NCBI RefSeq assembly: GCF_000758755.1
Contig: NZ_JRMV01000281.1
Span: 481,981-545,980, forward strand
Reading direction: 5' to 3'
Length of the DNA stretch: 64,000 bases
From: Actinomyces sp. S6-Spd3
GTDB taxonomy: Bacteria; Actinomycetota; Actinomycetes; Actinomycetales; Actinomycetaceae
Shown: positions 1 through 8,169 of the stretch, piece after piece
Layout: the number at the start of each line of letters is the position of its first letter
Position numbering within the stretch: the first letter of the stretch is position 1
The notes under the pieces: generated by a model
Databases searched by the model: none
The model's input: only the letters and a program-made list of their open reading frames with translations
What the model was told of the DNA's origin: nothing
Made by a program: the position numbers and the translations under genes

Positions 1-839
1 CTCAGATTCGTCGGCTCACTCACTATCGCGCGCTCAGTGATGACGCTTTCGATTCTGCTTTTTCGCGGGATAAGAACACCCTGAAGCGGGTTGGAGTTGA
101 GATTACCGTCTGCCGCCGAGGAGACGAGGCGATTTACCGAATTGCGGCACAGTCTCAACAAAGCGTGGACTTCAGTGCCGACGAGATTGCTCTCATCGAC
201 CTGGCAGCATCTGCTTGGCAAACTTCCGATGCCACTCAGATTGCAGCGACGAAACTCCGCGCGCATATGGGCTCCCATTCCCACGAGGCCATCCAGCTTC
301 GTCTTTCGGGCTGTGAGAACGTGCTGCCTCTCTACCAAGCCATTACAAGTGAAAGCGTGGTCTCATTCGTCTATCGCAGTCCAAAGTCAACGCAAACTCG
401 AGCAGTAGAGCCGTGGAATCTTGTGGTCTCTGGCTCAGCGATCTATCTTCAAGGCTTCGATCTTGACCGCGAAGGCGAACGAACTTTCAGGCTTTCCCGA
501 ATCCTTGGGCTGATCGAGGTTCTCGGAGAACCCGGGGACGCGCGCACTCGTTCACCCCGCAGTGAAACTATTGATATTTCGCGCCCGCTGCAGCCGGTCT
601 TTGCCGTGCGTGGGGCATCGGCTGCATTCCAAGAAGCACAGATTCATGATGTTCCTCTGGAAGAGGGGACAGGGGAGTGGCAGCTCTACACTGGCCACCT
701 CGCTCCCTATCACTATTGGCTCCAGTTCGTTCTTCTCCACGCCGCCGATTGTGTTCCGCTCTCTCCAGAGCCTTTTGTCAAGGATCTTCGATCCCGCCTC
801 GAAAAGGCTTCTCACCGCAAAGAGGTGAGTCATGCCTGA
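1..839 (+). CDS. pafB: PafB-type WYL-domain transcriptional regulator, 5' end outside window
   Basis: The reading frame is already open at base 3 and runs to the TGA at 837-839, so the start lies upstream of the window; the first in-frame methionine at 165 is internal. The visible N-terminal part (RALSDDAF, SRDKNTLKRVG) looks like the end of a winged-helix domain, followed by a WYL domain with YRSPKS and a DREGERTFRLSRI stretch. PafB pairs with PafC, and in mycobacteria the heterodimer activates LexA-independent DNA-damage genes. The stop overlaps the start of the next WYL gene by 8 bases, which fits co-translation. PafB rather than PafC is inferred from gene order. Confidence 0.85.
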   Translation, partial: QIRRLTHYRALSDDAFDSAFSRDKNTLKRVGVEITVCRRGDEAIYRIAAQSQQSVDFSADEIALIDLAASAWQTSDATQIAATKLRAHMGSHSHEAIQLRLSGCENVLPLYQAITSESVVSFVYRSPKSTQTRAVEPWNLVVSGSAIYLQGFDLDREGERTFRLSRILGLIEVLGEPGDARTRSPRSETIDISRPLQPVFAVRGASAAFQEAQIHDVPLEEGTGEWQLYTGHLAPYHYWLQFVLLHAADCVPLSPEPFVKDLRSRLEKASHRKEVSHA

Positions 840-1797
840 AGAATCCCAACTGCAGGTGGCGCGCATTCTCGCCATGGCCTCGTGGATCAATGAGAATCCC
901 GGTCACACCGTTCGCCAAATCGCACAGCACTTTGGGCGTACCTCCCGCCAGGTGCGCAGAGATATCGAGTACATGGGCGAGATTGGCGACTCGATGCTCG
1001 ATCGTTCCTATGGAATCGACTGGCAGCTCTACGACGAACAAGAGATCCTCGTGATGCGCGGGAGTACCCTTCCCTCGTTGCCTTCATTCACCCCTGTCGA
1101 GGCAGCAACTTTGCTTGTTGCTTTACGTGCGCTTTCTCCCTACTTGCGGGAGGTCGAGAAGGACGCGCTGTTGACTGCTGCTGCGAAGCTCTCTCGCCTC
1201 GCACAGGAACTGGCTACGTCTTCTTCTGAGGATAGGGAGATTATTCAGCTACTTGGTGAGGAACCGGTCCTCGCAAAGAGCGCAGAAGGCGACACGGTTG
1301 CACAACTTCGCGAGGCCATCGCAGAGCGTCTTGAAGTTACATTCACATATCAGACGGGTCAGATACACGCCCCTCGTCACGTATTTCCGCTTGGGCTCCG
1401 TCGCCTGGCTGATGCGTGGATTCTCGATGCCTGGGATCCACAGCGAGAGGTCCATCGAAGCTATAACGTCACCCATATCGATTCACTACAGATCGGCGGG
1501 CGGCGGCCTCGGGTTGCGATTCCCGATGCCGAGGCTCCGCAATCCCTTACCCTCACCGTCACCCAGGGTGCACGGTGGCTCTGTGAAGACTACGAGTGCA
1601 CGCTGCTTAAAGAAGACGCTGACACTGTGACGCTGAGTCTACCGGTGTGGAATGAAGCGTGGGTTCTTGCACTGCTCTGTGATATTTCGGCAGATATCAT
1701 TGAATGCCCGGCCTCATGGTGTTTACGAATGGCTACTTACGCTACGCAGGCGCTTGAGAACTGGGACCACTTTCAAGAGATGAGGAGCGGTGAGTGA
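832..1797 (+). CDS. pafC: PafC-type WYL-domain transcriptional regulator
   Basis: A 321-residue protein with an N-terminal helix-turn-helix (GHTVRQIAQHFGRTSRQVRRDIEYM, about residues 24-48) and a WYL domain (about 140-215, YQTGQIHAPRHVFPLGL then DAWDPQREVHRSYNVTHI). It overlaps the upstream WYL gene by 8 bases and its TGA overlaps the GTG of the helicase gene. PafBC senses single-stranded DNA in mycobacteria and drives the main mitomycin C response; the same role here is inferred from family and gene order. In mycobacteria tatA and tatC follow pafC, but here the helicase follows directly. Confidence 0.87.
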   Translation: MPEESQLQVARILAMASWINENPGHTVRQIAQHFGRTSRQVRRDIEYMGEIGDSMLDRSYGIDWQLYDEQEILVMRGSTLPSLPSFTPVEAATLLVALRALSPYLREVEKDALLTAAAKLSRLAQELATSSSEDREIIQLLGEEPVLAKSAEGDTVAQLREAIAERLEVTFTYQTGQIHAPRHVFPLGLRRLADAWILDAWDPQREVHRSYNVTHIDSLQIGGRRPRVAIPDAEAPQSLTLTVTQGARWLCEDYECTLLKEDADTVTLSLPVWNEAWVLALLCDISADIIECPASWCLRMATYATQALENWDHFQEMRSGE

Positions 1798-4532
1798 GTC
1801 CAGCACGGAAGCGACGTCGCGCATCAATGGACGCACAAGAACCGAATGAAAGCCAGTGGTCTCCCGCACAGGGAATGCAGGCTTTTAGACGCCAGCAGCG
1901 TATTGATCGGTCTTTCCGCCAGAAGTACGTCGATACATTGAGTTTTAGGCCTGACGAGTTCCAAATCCAAGCGATGGACGCGCTTGAAGCTGGGCACAGT
2001 GTCCTTGTGGCAGCGCCGACCGGAGCTGGGAAGACGGTTGTTGGTGAGTTCGCTGTAGCGCTTTCATTGTCGAGCGATTCACGTGCTTTCTACACAACAC
2101 CGATTAAGGCACTTTCTAATCAGAAGTTTGCTGATTTTCAGAAACGTTATGGCGAGGAACGAGTCGGCCTCCTCACCGGCGATACGTCGATTAATCCTGA
2201 TGCGCCCATCATCGTCATGACCACCGAAGTTTTGCGGAACATGATTTACATGGGTGCAGACTTGAGCACGCTCAGTCATGTTGTGCTCGACGAAGTGCAC
2301 TATCTTGCGGATCGTTTCCGCGGCCCGGTCTGGGAAGAAGTGCTTATTCATTTGCCCCAGCACACGCGGGTGGTGGCGTTGTCCGCGACCGTGTCGAACG
2401 CCGAGGAGTTTGGGGAATGGATCGGCCAGGTTCGTGGTTCTTGCGAGGTCATCATCTCTGAAACACGTCCTGTTCCCCTGTTCCAACACATGCTCGTTGA
2501 CGGCGAACTCTACGATGTCTATGCGCCCTCACGTCGAGGCACTGGACAATCCGAGCGGCTCAACCCAGAACTTCTCTACGCATGTTCACCCCAGGGACGA
2601 CGTCTGAGTCAACGCCGTTTTCGTTCACGTCCCGCAACCGTGATCACTTTAGACCGAGCAAATCTACTACCGGCGATCGTTTTCATTTTTTCCCGTGCGG
2701 GCTGCGAGGACGCGGTTAGTGAAGTCCTTGCCTCCGGAGTGAGTCTGACGACTCGTTCCCAGGCTGAACGTATCCGCAATATTGCACAATCAGCGGTGAG
2801 CTCTATCCCCGTTGAGGACTACGCAGTTTTAGGGATTGATCCGTGGATTCGTGCCCTTGAGAGGGGAGTGGCTGCGCATCACGCGGGGATGCTCCCACTG
2901 ATGAAGGAAACGGTTGAAAAGCTCTTCACAATGGGGCTTTTGCGCATTGTCTATGCCACAGAGACTCTTGCTTTGGGTATCAATATGCCTGCGCGTTGTG
3001 TCGTGATTGAGTCTTTACAAAAGTGGAACGGTGCCGAGCACGTCCGTTTATCGGCCGGCGAGTTTACGCAGCTTTCAGGACGTGCAGGGCGGCGCGGGAT
3101 TGATATTGAGGGCCATGTGGTCGTCAGTGGGCGTCGCGACATTGCCCCCGAGGAAGTTGCTGCCCTGGCGTCGAAACGTACTTATCCGCTTGTGAGTGCA
3201 TTCCATCCGACATACAACATGGTGGTTAATCTGCTTGCGCATTCCACGCGCAAGGCAACGAGAAAAGTCTTGGAATCGTCTTTTGCCCAGTTCCAAGCCG
3301 ATTCCTCAGTCGTGCATCTCGCTCAGAGCGCGCGCGCTCTTGAGAAGGACTTGGATTCTTTAGGAGAGCATGTTGAGTGCTCTCGAGGCGATGCCCACGA
3401 GTACTTCAGTATGCGTGATCGTCTCGCACGCCTTGAGAAGGAAGCGTCTCGTGAACATACGAGCGAGCGCAGGAGGCAAGACCAAGAGCTATTCCGCTCT
3501 CTGAGGCCCGGTCAGGTTTTCGATATTGGTGCCAAACGTAAGGCCCGCCGATACCTCGCGCTCGAACTTCAGCATTCCGCGGGCATGCGTCCCTTGCTCA
3601 AGACTTTGGGAAGCGATGGGCGTTTCCATACCTTGAGTTTGGAGGACTTGAGTGGAAGCCTTGAACTTGTTGCCGTGCTACGCGTTCCTCCTTCCGAGGC
3701 GTTACGTCGCCATCGGGGACGCGAAGAGTGGGCGCATCGTATCCGCGAACTTCGAGCCAGCGGAAAGGCGAAGAAGAATTCCTCACTACAGGCATTGCCG
3801 ATTGATCGTGAGATCGCCGCACTTCGGGCAGATATTCGACGGCACCCAGTCCACGCATGCCCGCACCGTGATGAACATGCGCGAGCGGGGCATACGTGGG
3901 CGAAGAAGAATGCTGAGTATGAGAGGCTTCTCAAGCGGATTGACGGTCGAACAAACTCTGTCGCATCTCAGTTTGACCGCGTATGTGCGGTTCTCGACCG
4001 CATGGGATTTTTAGTTGATGATCGCGTGATGCCTTCCGGCGAAGTGTTAAGACGTGTCTTTGGCGAACGAGATCTTATTGTTGTCGAAGCTCTTAAACAC
4101 GGGGTTTGGGACAATCTTTCGGCCCCAGAGTTGGCTGCAATTGCCTCAACCTGCGTTTATCAATCACGGGGAGAAGAATCTGCCGGGGTTGAGCCGTGGA
4201 CGGCAAGTTCGACAGCTCTCGCCCGTGCGTGGGAAGAAACATTCGCCCTGTCACAATCGGTTATTTCGATAGAAAATGAACTCGGTGTTCCTTCAACTCC
4301 AGAGCTTGATCCCGGACTTGCACAAGCGGTAATCGCATGGGCGAATGGCGCAACTTTAACGACAGCAATTTGGGGGACACCTCTTCTTGCCGGCGATTTT
4401 GTCCGTTGGGTTCGCCAGGTCGTGGATCTCCTTGATCAGCTCCGTCATGTTGCTTCACCTGCTCTTGCCGCCAAAGCGCGTGATGCGCGCCAGCTTCTTC
4501 TGCGAGGAGTCGTCACGTGGGACGCCGAGTAA
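1794..4532 (+). CDS. helY: HelY-type superfamily 2 DEAD/DEAH helicase (Ski2/Mtr4-like)
   Basis: A 912-residue helicase. Walker A (APTGAGKT) is at about residues 74-81, motif II is DEVH at about 166-169, and SAT, YATETLALGINMP and QLSGRAGRRGID mark motifs III, V and VI. The long C-terminal half matches the helical and DSHCT-type region of Ski2-like helicases. The basic N terminus (RKRRR) is usual for the family. It uses the GTG overlapping the pafC stop (GTGA), with GAGGAG just upstream. The order pafB-pafC-helY is conserved in actinobacteria. The in vivo substrate (RNA or DNA) is not established by the sequence. Confidence 0.87.
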   Translation: MSPARKRRRASMDAQEPNESQWSPAQGMQAFRRQQRIDRSFRQKYVDTLSFRPDEFQIQAMDALEAGHSVLVAAPTGAGKTVVGEFAVALSLSSDSRAFYTTPIKALSNQKFADFQKRYGEERVGLLTGDTSINPDAPIIVMTTEVLRNMIYMGADLSTLSHVVLDEVHYLADRFRGPVWEEVLIHLPQHTRVVALSATVSNAEEFGEWIGQVRGSCEVIISETRPVPLFQHMLVDGELYDVYAPSRRGTGQSERLNPELLYACSPQGRRLSQRRFRSRPATVITLDRANLLPAIVFIFSRAGCEDAVSEVLASGVSLTTRSQAERIRNIAQSAVSSIPVEDYAVLGIDPWIRALERGVAAHHAGMLPLMKETVEKLFTMGLLRIVYATETLALGINMPARCVVIESLQKWNGAEHVRLSAGEFTQLSGRAGRRGIDIEGHVVVSGRRDIAPEEVAALASKRTYPLVSAFHPTYNMVVNLLAHSTRKATRKVLESSFAQFQADSSVVHLAQSARALEKDLDSLGEHVECSRGDAHEYFSMRDRLARLEKEASREHTSERRRQDQELFRSLRPGQVFDIGAKRKARRYLALELQHSAGMRPLLKTLGSDGRFHTLSLEDLSGSLELVAVLRVPPSEALRRHRGREEWAHRIRELRASGKAKKNSSLQALPIDREIAALRADIRRHPVHACPHRDEHARAGHTWAKKNAEYERLLKRIDGRTNSVASQFDRVCAVLDRMGFLVDDRVMPSGEVLRRVFGERDLIVVEALKHGVWDNLSAPELAAIASTCVYQSRGEESAGVEPWTASSTALARAWEETFALSQSVISIENELGVPSTPELDPGLAQAVIAWANGATLTTAIWGTPLLAGDFVRWVRQVVDLLDQLRHVASPALAAKARDARQLLLRGVVTWDAE

Positions 4533-6085
4533 CACGAGGTTTTCGTCTCAGCCTCTTTGATTGCGCGGTATGTCTATTAGCCGGATGCGGCTTGTGGGCA
4601 TCATTCCCAGATCTTTCCATCGCTATTGTCATGATTCCCTCGGCAGCGCTGATGATTTCGCGCGTCGACCGAGTCGGCGCGTGGCGCGCGGCCTTATATA
4701 TGTTTCTTGTGGGGCTCGCATTTTGGCTTCCGCTTATTCCATGGACCGCTCAGGCAACCGGAGGGAGCGTTCTGCCATGGATCGCCTTGAGTGTCGTTGA
4801 AACATTGTTCTTCTCGTTATGGGGTGCGATTTATAGCGGACTCATGCGTTTATCCTGGGCGCGTTTCACGCTCGGGCAGGTGGTTGTAACCGCAGTTTCT
4901 TGGGTGGGTGTCGAACAGATACGGAGTCATTTTCCTTGGTCAGGATTCCCCTGGGGCAATCTTGCTTATCCCCAGGTTGCAACGCCTCTAGGTCACTTGG
5001 CTCCCTGGGGTGGGGAAGTCCTTGTGAGCGCAGCAGTCATTGCATGCGCTGTATGTCTCCGGCGCGCATTTGATTTCACCCAGCGTGGAGGCCTGCACTG
5101 GTATTCGCGCCCGCTCGCCTTGGTTGGTGCTGTTGCGATCTTCTGTGCACCAATCGTACTTCCTTTGCATTCCTCACAAGAAAATGGCGCGCTCACAGTC
5201 GCAGCTATCCAGGGCAACATCGAGCTTCCTGCTCTCGAAACCTATGCTCAGCCCGGGAAGGTCACGGGAAACCATGCGCGTTTAACGAAAGATCTAGCTG
5301 CGTCGAAGGACCACGTCGATCTTGTCATCTGGGGGGAGTCCTCAACGGATCGCGATCCACTTTATAACCGCCTCGTCTCAGGGCTGATTGGATCCGCAGC
5401 GCAAGATGTCCAAGCACCGATCCTGGTGGGTATTACGCGTGTCCAAGACGATCGTCGCTACAACTACATGGGCGTATGGTATCCGGGTTCAGGCTTGAGC
5501 GAGTCCTATTACGGCAAGCAGATCCCTGTGCCTTTCGGTGAATACATTCCAGCGCGCTCAATCATTTCGCGTCTAGCAACTGAGGCTGCACAAGTTGATA
5601 TCGATCTCGAGGCTGTGGATAACTCTTCGCGTTTCGATGTCACTGTGCAGGACGGGCGAGTGGTACCTCTAGCGATGGGAATCTGCTTTGAGGTCGCTTA
5701 CGAGGATCTCCTCGGCGAAGGCGTCGCTTCCGGTGGCCAGATAATCGTTATTCCGTCAAATAATTATCATTTTGGGCTTAGTGCCGAAGGGTCACAACAG
5801 ACTCAGATTGCGCGTTTTCGTGCGATCGAGTTTTCACGTTCCACGGTTCAGGCTTCAACAACTGGAAATTCGATAATTGTTCGTCCTGACGGAAGCGTTG
5901 TCGCTCAAAGCGGTAGGATGCAATCTGCGATCTTAACCGCCGAGGTACCACTGCGTTCTTCTCTAACCTGGGCTGCGCGAATAGCGCCATATTCCGCTAA
6001 AATTAGCTGGGCATCAACTGGAATTCTTCTGGTGTTGCTGTGCATGCAAACCATTCGTCGATCACAAGGGAAACGCCGCTCATGA
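4517..6085 (+). CDS. lnt: Apolipoprotein N-acyltransferase
   Basis: A 522-residue integral membrane enzyme with several N-terminal hydrophobic helices (residues 10-210), a nitrilase-fold catalytic domain (about 225-490) and one C-terminal helix. The expected Glu-Lys-Cys triad is visible as the Glu in VIWGESS, the Lys in YYGKQIPVPFGEY and the Cys in MGICFEVAYED. It would add the third acyl chain to lipoproteins after Lgt and LspA. The GTG start, with GAGGAG seven bases upstream, lies inside the helicase tail, and the stop overlaps the ATG of the next gene (ATGA). In mycobacteria this domain is fused to Ppm1; here the two are separate overlapping genes. Confidence 0.88.
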   Translation: MGRRVTRGFRLSLFDCAVCLLAGCGLWASFPDLSIAIVMIPSAALMISRVDRVGAWRAALYMFLVGLAFWLPLIPWTAQATGGSVLPWIALSVVETLFFSLWGAIYSGLMRLSWARFTLGQVVVTAVSWVGVEQIRSHFPWSGFPWGNLAYPQVATPLGHLAPWGGEVLVSAAVIACAVCLRRAFDFTQRGGLHWYSRPLALVGAVAIFCAPIVLPLHSSQENGALTVAAIQGNIELPALETYAQPGKVTGNHARLTKDLAASKDHVDLVIWGESSTDRDPLYNRLVSGLIGSAAQDVQAPILVGITRVQDDRRYNYMGVWYPGSGLSESYYGKQIPVPFGEYIPARSIISRLATEAAQVDIDLEAVDNSSRFDVTVQDGRVVPLAMGICFEVAYEDLLGEGVASGGQIIVIPSNNYHFGLSAEGSQQTQIARFRAIEFSRSTVQASTTGNSIIVRPDGSVVAQSGRMQSAILTAEVPLRSSLTWAARIAPYSAKISWASTGILLVLLCMQTIRRSQGKRRS

Positions 6086-6846
6086 CGAACTCTGAACAGA
6101 TGTATGAAACCGGCAGGGGAGTAGTGGCAGTTATCCCCACCTACTGCGAAGTGGAGTCCCTTCCCGGTTTGCTCTCACGCGTGCATGCTGTCCTTCCTGA
6201 GCTGAGTGTTTTGATCGTTGATGATTCTTCGCCCGATGGCACGGGGGAGTGGGTTCGTGAACAGATGGAATCAGATTCTCGTCTTCATTTACATACGCGC
6301 CCTGCAAAGTCGGGACTCGCAACCGCTTATGTTGAAGGCCTTGGACGGGCACTTGAGATGGGGTTCGATTACCTCATTCAGATGGATGCCGATGCCTCGC
6401 ACCGTCCAGAGGATCTTCCTAAGCTTCTCGTTCGCGCGGCTGGTCCAGATCATCCGGATATGGTGATCGGCTCTCGGTGGGTTCCCGGAGGAAAGACGAA
6501 CGGGTGGGCGCCTTGGCGCGTGGCGCTTTCGCGTGCAGGAAATGCGTATATCAACTTCTGGCTCGGTACGAGAATCAAGGATGCGACCGCAGGCTTGCGC
6601 GTTCACAAGGCTTCTTGGTTGCGCGAAACGGCCATTCTTGACAAGGTTTCGACCGTCGGTTTCGGGTTCCAAGTCGAGATGACGACAATGGCCGAGGCGA
6701 TGGGGGCAACGATTGTCGAGGTGCCTATTACCTTCGATGAACGTGAATTGGGAGAATCAAAGCTCTCGGGGTCGATCTTTGTCGAGGAGCTTGTCATGGT
6801 GACAAAGAATGGCATTAAGCGAAAGTTTTCGCGTCGCAAGAAGTAG
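6082..6846 (+). CDS. ppm1: Polyprenol monophosphomannose synthase (GT2 family)
   Basis: A 254-residue GT2 glycosyltransferase. AVIPTYCEVESLPGLL starts the fold, IVDDSSPDGTGEWV holds the nucleotide-binding aspartates, and QMDADASHRPEDLP carries the DAD motif. TAGLRVHKA and SKLSGSIFVEE are typical of dolichol/polyprenol-phosphate mannose synthases. It transfers mannose from GDP-mannose to polyprenyl phosphate for lipoglycan synthesis and protein mannosylation at the membrane. The ATG at 6082 overlaps the lnt stop (ATGA); an earlier in-frame ATG at 6040 lies inside lnt and is unlikely. It converges on rbpA, as in mycobacteria. Confidence 0.88.
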   Translation: MTNSEQMYETGRGVVAVIPTYCEVESLPGLLSRVHAVLPELSVLIVDDSSPDGTGEWVREQMESDSRLHLHTRPAKSGLATAYVEGLGRALEMGFDYLIQMDADASHRPEDLPKLLVRAAGPDHPDMVIGSRWVPGGKTNGWAPWRVALSRAGNAYINFWLGTRIKDATAGLRVHKASWLRETAILDKVSTVGFGFQVEMTTMAEAMGATIVEVPITFDERELGESKLSGSIFVEELVMVTKNGIKRKFSRRKK

Positions 6847-6854
6847 AAATAAAA

Positions 6855-6888
6855 AATCTGCGCCCGTCGAAAAGGACGAGCGCAGATT
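6855..6888. terminator. Bidirectional hairpin terminator between ppm1 and rbpA
   Basis: The arms AATCTGCGC and GCGCAGATT plus an inner CGTC/GACG pair form a stem with one mismatch around a short loop. The A-rich bases just before it become a U run on the minus strand, so it best terminates rbpA. It also lies nine bases after the ppm1 stop. Confidence 0.8.
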
Positions 6889-6912
6889 ATGTCAAGTCGT
6901 GCAGCTAGGGTA

Positions 6913-7278
6913 TCAGCCCTTACGGTAGTGTCCTTCAAGACGAAGGCGTCCCTCCCGTAGAAGAGTCAGCTGTTCTTGAAGAACTTCTTCAAGCTCTTCA
7001 ATTGAGCGGCGCTCAAGGAGCATGTCCCAGTGAGTACGGGCAGGCTTTGCAGGCTTTTGCTCTTCATCCTCGGTAGCTTCACCGATCAGTTCTGCCATCT
7101 GCCCACAGCGGCATTCCCACGTAGCCGGAGGCGTTGCCTCAGAGGCAAAAGGAACATCAAATTGGTGTCCATTTGAGCATAGGTACTGAGCTGTAAAGCG
7201 ATCCGCAAAGACGACTCCATCCTCGGACTCCATCGACTTCGCACCGATTTGCATTCCGCGTAGCGCGCGATCTGCCAC
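6913..7278 (-). CDS. rbpA: RNA polymerase-binding protein RbpA
   Basis: A 121-residue RbpA. The N-terminal tail (RALRGMQIGAKSMESEDG) is the basic segment that reaches the promoter and polymerase, the core has Cys34, His38, Cys56 and Cys58 arranged as a possible zinc site, and the C-terminal helix (HWDMLLERRSIEELEEVL) is the sigma-interaction domain with the conserved R-R-S-I-E pattern. It stabilises holoenzyme with primary sigma factors in actinobacteria. The start is GTG at 7278 with GGGAGG six bases upstream. A TAAACT hexamer at 7314-7319 is a plausible -10. It faces ppm1, the same neighbour as in mycobacteria. Confidence 0.93.
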   Translation of the reverse strand: MADRALRGMQIGAKSMESEDGVVFADRFTAQYLCSNGHQFDVPFASEATPPATWECRCGQMAELIGEATEDEEQKPAKPARTHWDMLLERRSIEELEEVLQEQLTLLREGRLRLEGHYRKG

Positions 7279-7313
7279 CTTGATCCTCCCACAGTATTGA
7301 TTGAATGAATAGA

Positions 7314-7319
7314 AGTTTA
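7314..7319 (-). promoter_or_regulatory. Probable -10 element of rbpA
   Basis: On the minus strand this reads TAAACT, about 36 bases before the rbpA GTG. It would give a short leader that includes the GGGAGG ribosome site. No convincing -35 hexamer was found. Confidence 0.4.
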
Positions 7320-7378
7320 GCCGAAATCGTCACATGCGGCGAGAACGCCAGCATAAATAAAAGATACATCCCGATCCG

Positions 7379-7392
7379 ATAATGTACATTAT
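7379..7392. promoter_or_regulatory. Perfect 14-bp palindrome ATAATGTACATTAT
   Basis: This is an exact inverted repeat in the 225-base gap between rbpA and the MerR gene. On the minus strand TTGACA abuts it, and on the plus strand GATAAT plus seven bases leads into the ATG at 7391. It could be an operator for a dimeric regulator, a promoter element, or both. The binding protein is unknown. Confidence 0.45.
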
Positions 7393-7507
7393 GTCAAGTA
7401 ATGTCGATCAGGAAAGCAAACCACGAGATTTTGGTTTCTTACCACTTCCCTATACGAAACTACAGCGGAAAACGCAAAGGCAGGCGCAGCCTCGGCAATG
7501 GGATTAG
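7391..7507 (+). CDS. Possible small ORF, 38 residues, unknown
   Basis: An ATG inside the palindrome at 7379-7392 opens 38 codons (MSSNVDQESK, PRDFGFLPLP, then a Lys/Arg/Gln-rich tail) and ends with TAG, overlapping the stop of the convergent MerR gene by four bases. GATAAT seven bases before the ATG matches the leaderless-start pattern seen at many genes here. No homologue is recognised. It may equally be a chance ORF in a regulatory gap. Confidence 0.25.
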   Translation: MSSNVDQESKPRDFGFLPLPYTKLQRKTQRQAQPRQWD

Positions 7508-8064
7508 GAAACTGAACGCCTCAGCGCACGACGTGCGGCAAGCTCATCGACCAGCACATTCTCTTCAGCGCGCTCGCTCGGGAGTTCGGCCAGCGAACCT
7601 TCCAACTCTCGCCAGACGCGACCGACTGCAATACCGAATACACCCTGGCCCCCCTGGAGAAGGTCAATGACTTCATCGGTTGAAGTGCATTCATAAACCG
7701 AAGCGCCATCGCTCATGAGAGTGATGGAAGCAAGATCATCCACGCCGCGACGATGAAGCTGCGTAACAGCCGTACGAACCTGTTGAAGAGAAACACCTGC
7801 GTCAAGCAGTTTCTTCACAATCTTCAAGACCAGGATGTCCTTGAAGGAATAGAGACGCTGCGAACCTGATCCACGAGCAGCTCGAACCGATGGCTGAAGC
7901 AGGCCAGTACGTGCCCAGTAATCGAGCTGACGATATGTAATTCCGACCGCGGCACAGGCAACGGGACCGCGGTAACCCACATCGTCGCCATCGCGACCTT
8001 CCAAGGGGTCACCAAAGAGCATAGGCTGACGCCCCTGCATGCCATCCAGCGGTTCTGCGCTCAC
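7504..8064 (-). CDS. MerR-family transcriptional regulator (Rv1830-like)
   Basis: A 186-residue protein with a MerR-type winged helix at about residues 30-100 (VACAAVGITYRQLDYWARTGLLQPS, then RLYSFKDILVLKIVKKLLDAGVSLQQVR). The C-terminal part is acidic and probably drives dimerisation or ligand sensing; no cysteine cluster for metal or redox sensing is seen. GTG at 8064 has AAGGAG five bases upstream. It is the second MerR gene after the FHA protein, the place held by Rv1830 in mycobacteria. The bifunctional-nuclease gene that separates the two MerR genes there is missing here. Targets are unknown. Confidence 0.82.
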   Translation of the reverse strand: MSAEPLDGMQGRQPMLFGDPLEGRDGDDVGYRGPVACAAVGITYRQLDYWARTGLLQPSVRAARGSGSQRLYSFKDILVLKIVKKLLDAGVSLQQVRTAVTQLHRRGVDDLASITLMSDGASVYECTSTDEVIDLLQGGQGVFGIAVGRVWRELEGSLAELPSERAEENVLVDELAARRALRRSVS

Positions 8065-8148
8065 GAATGCTCCTTGATACGAAAGAATGACGATCTGAGG
8101 TTAAGACTACGAACATGAAGGACGAGGGTCAATCAACAACACGGCGAG

Positions 8149-8169
8149 CCTTCAAGTTCAAGTTGAAGG
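8149..8169 (-). terminator. Weak hairpin after the FtsR-like gene
   Basis: CCTTCAA and TTGAAGG flank a seven-base loop immediately after the stop of the upstream MerR gene. There is no U run on the minus strand, so it may attenuate or protect the transcript end rather than terminate. Confidence 0.35.

Noticed and set aside
7401-7670. 89-codon plus-strand ORF over the MerR 3' end
   Set aside because: No ribosome site or domain; it runs antisense through a confident regulator gene.
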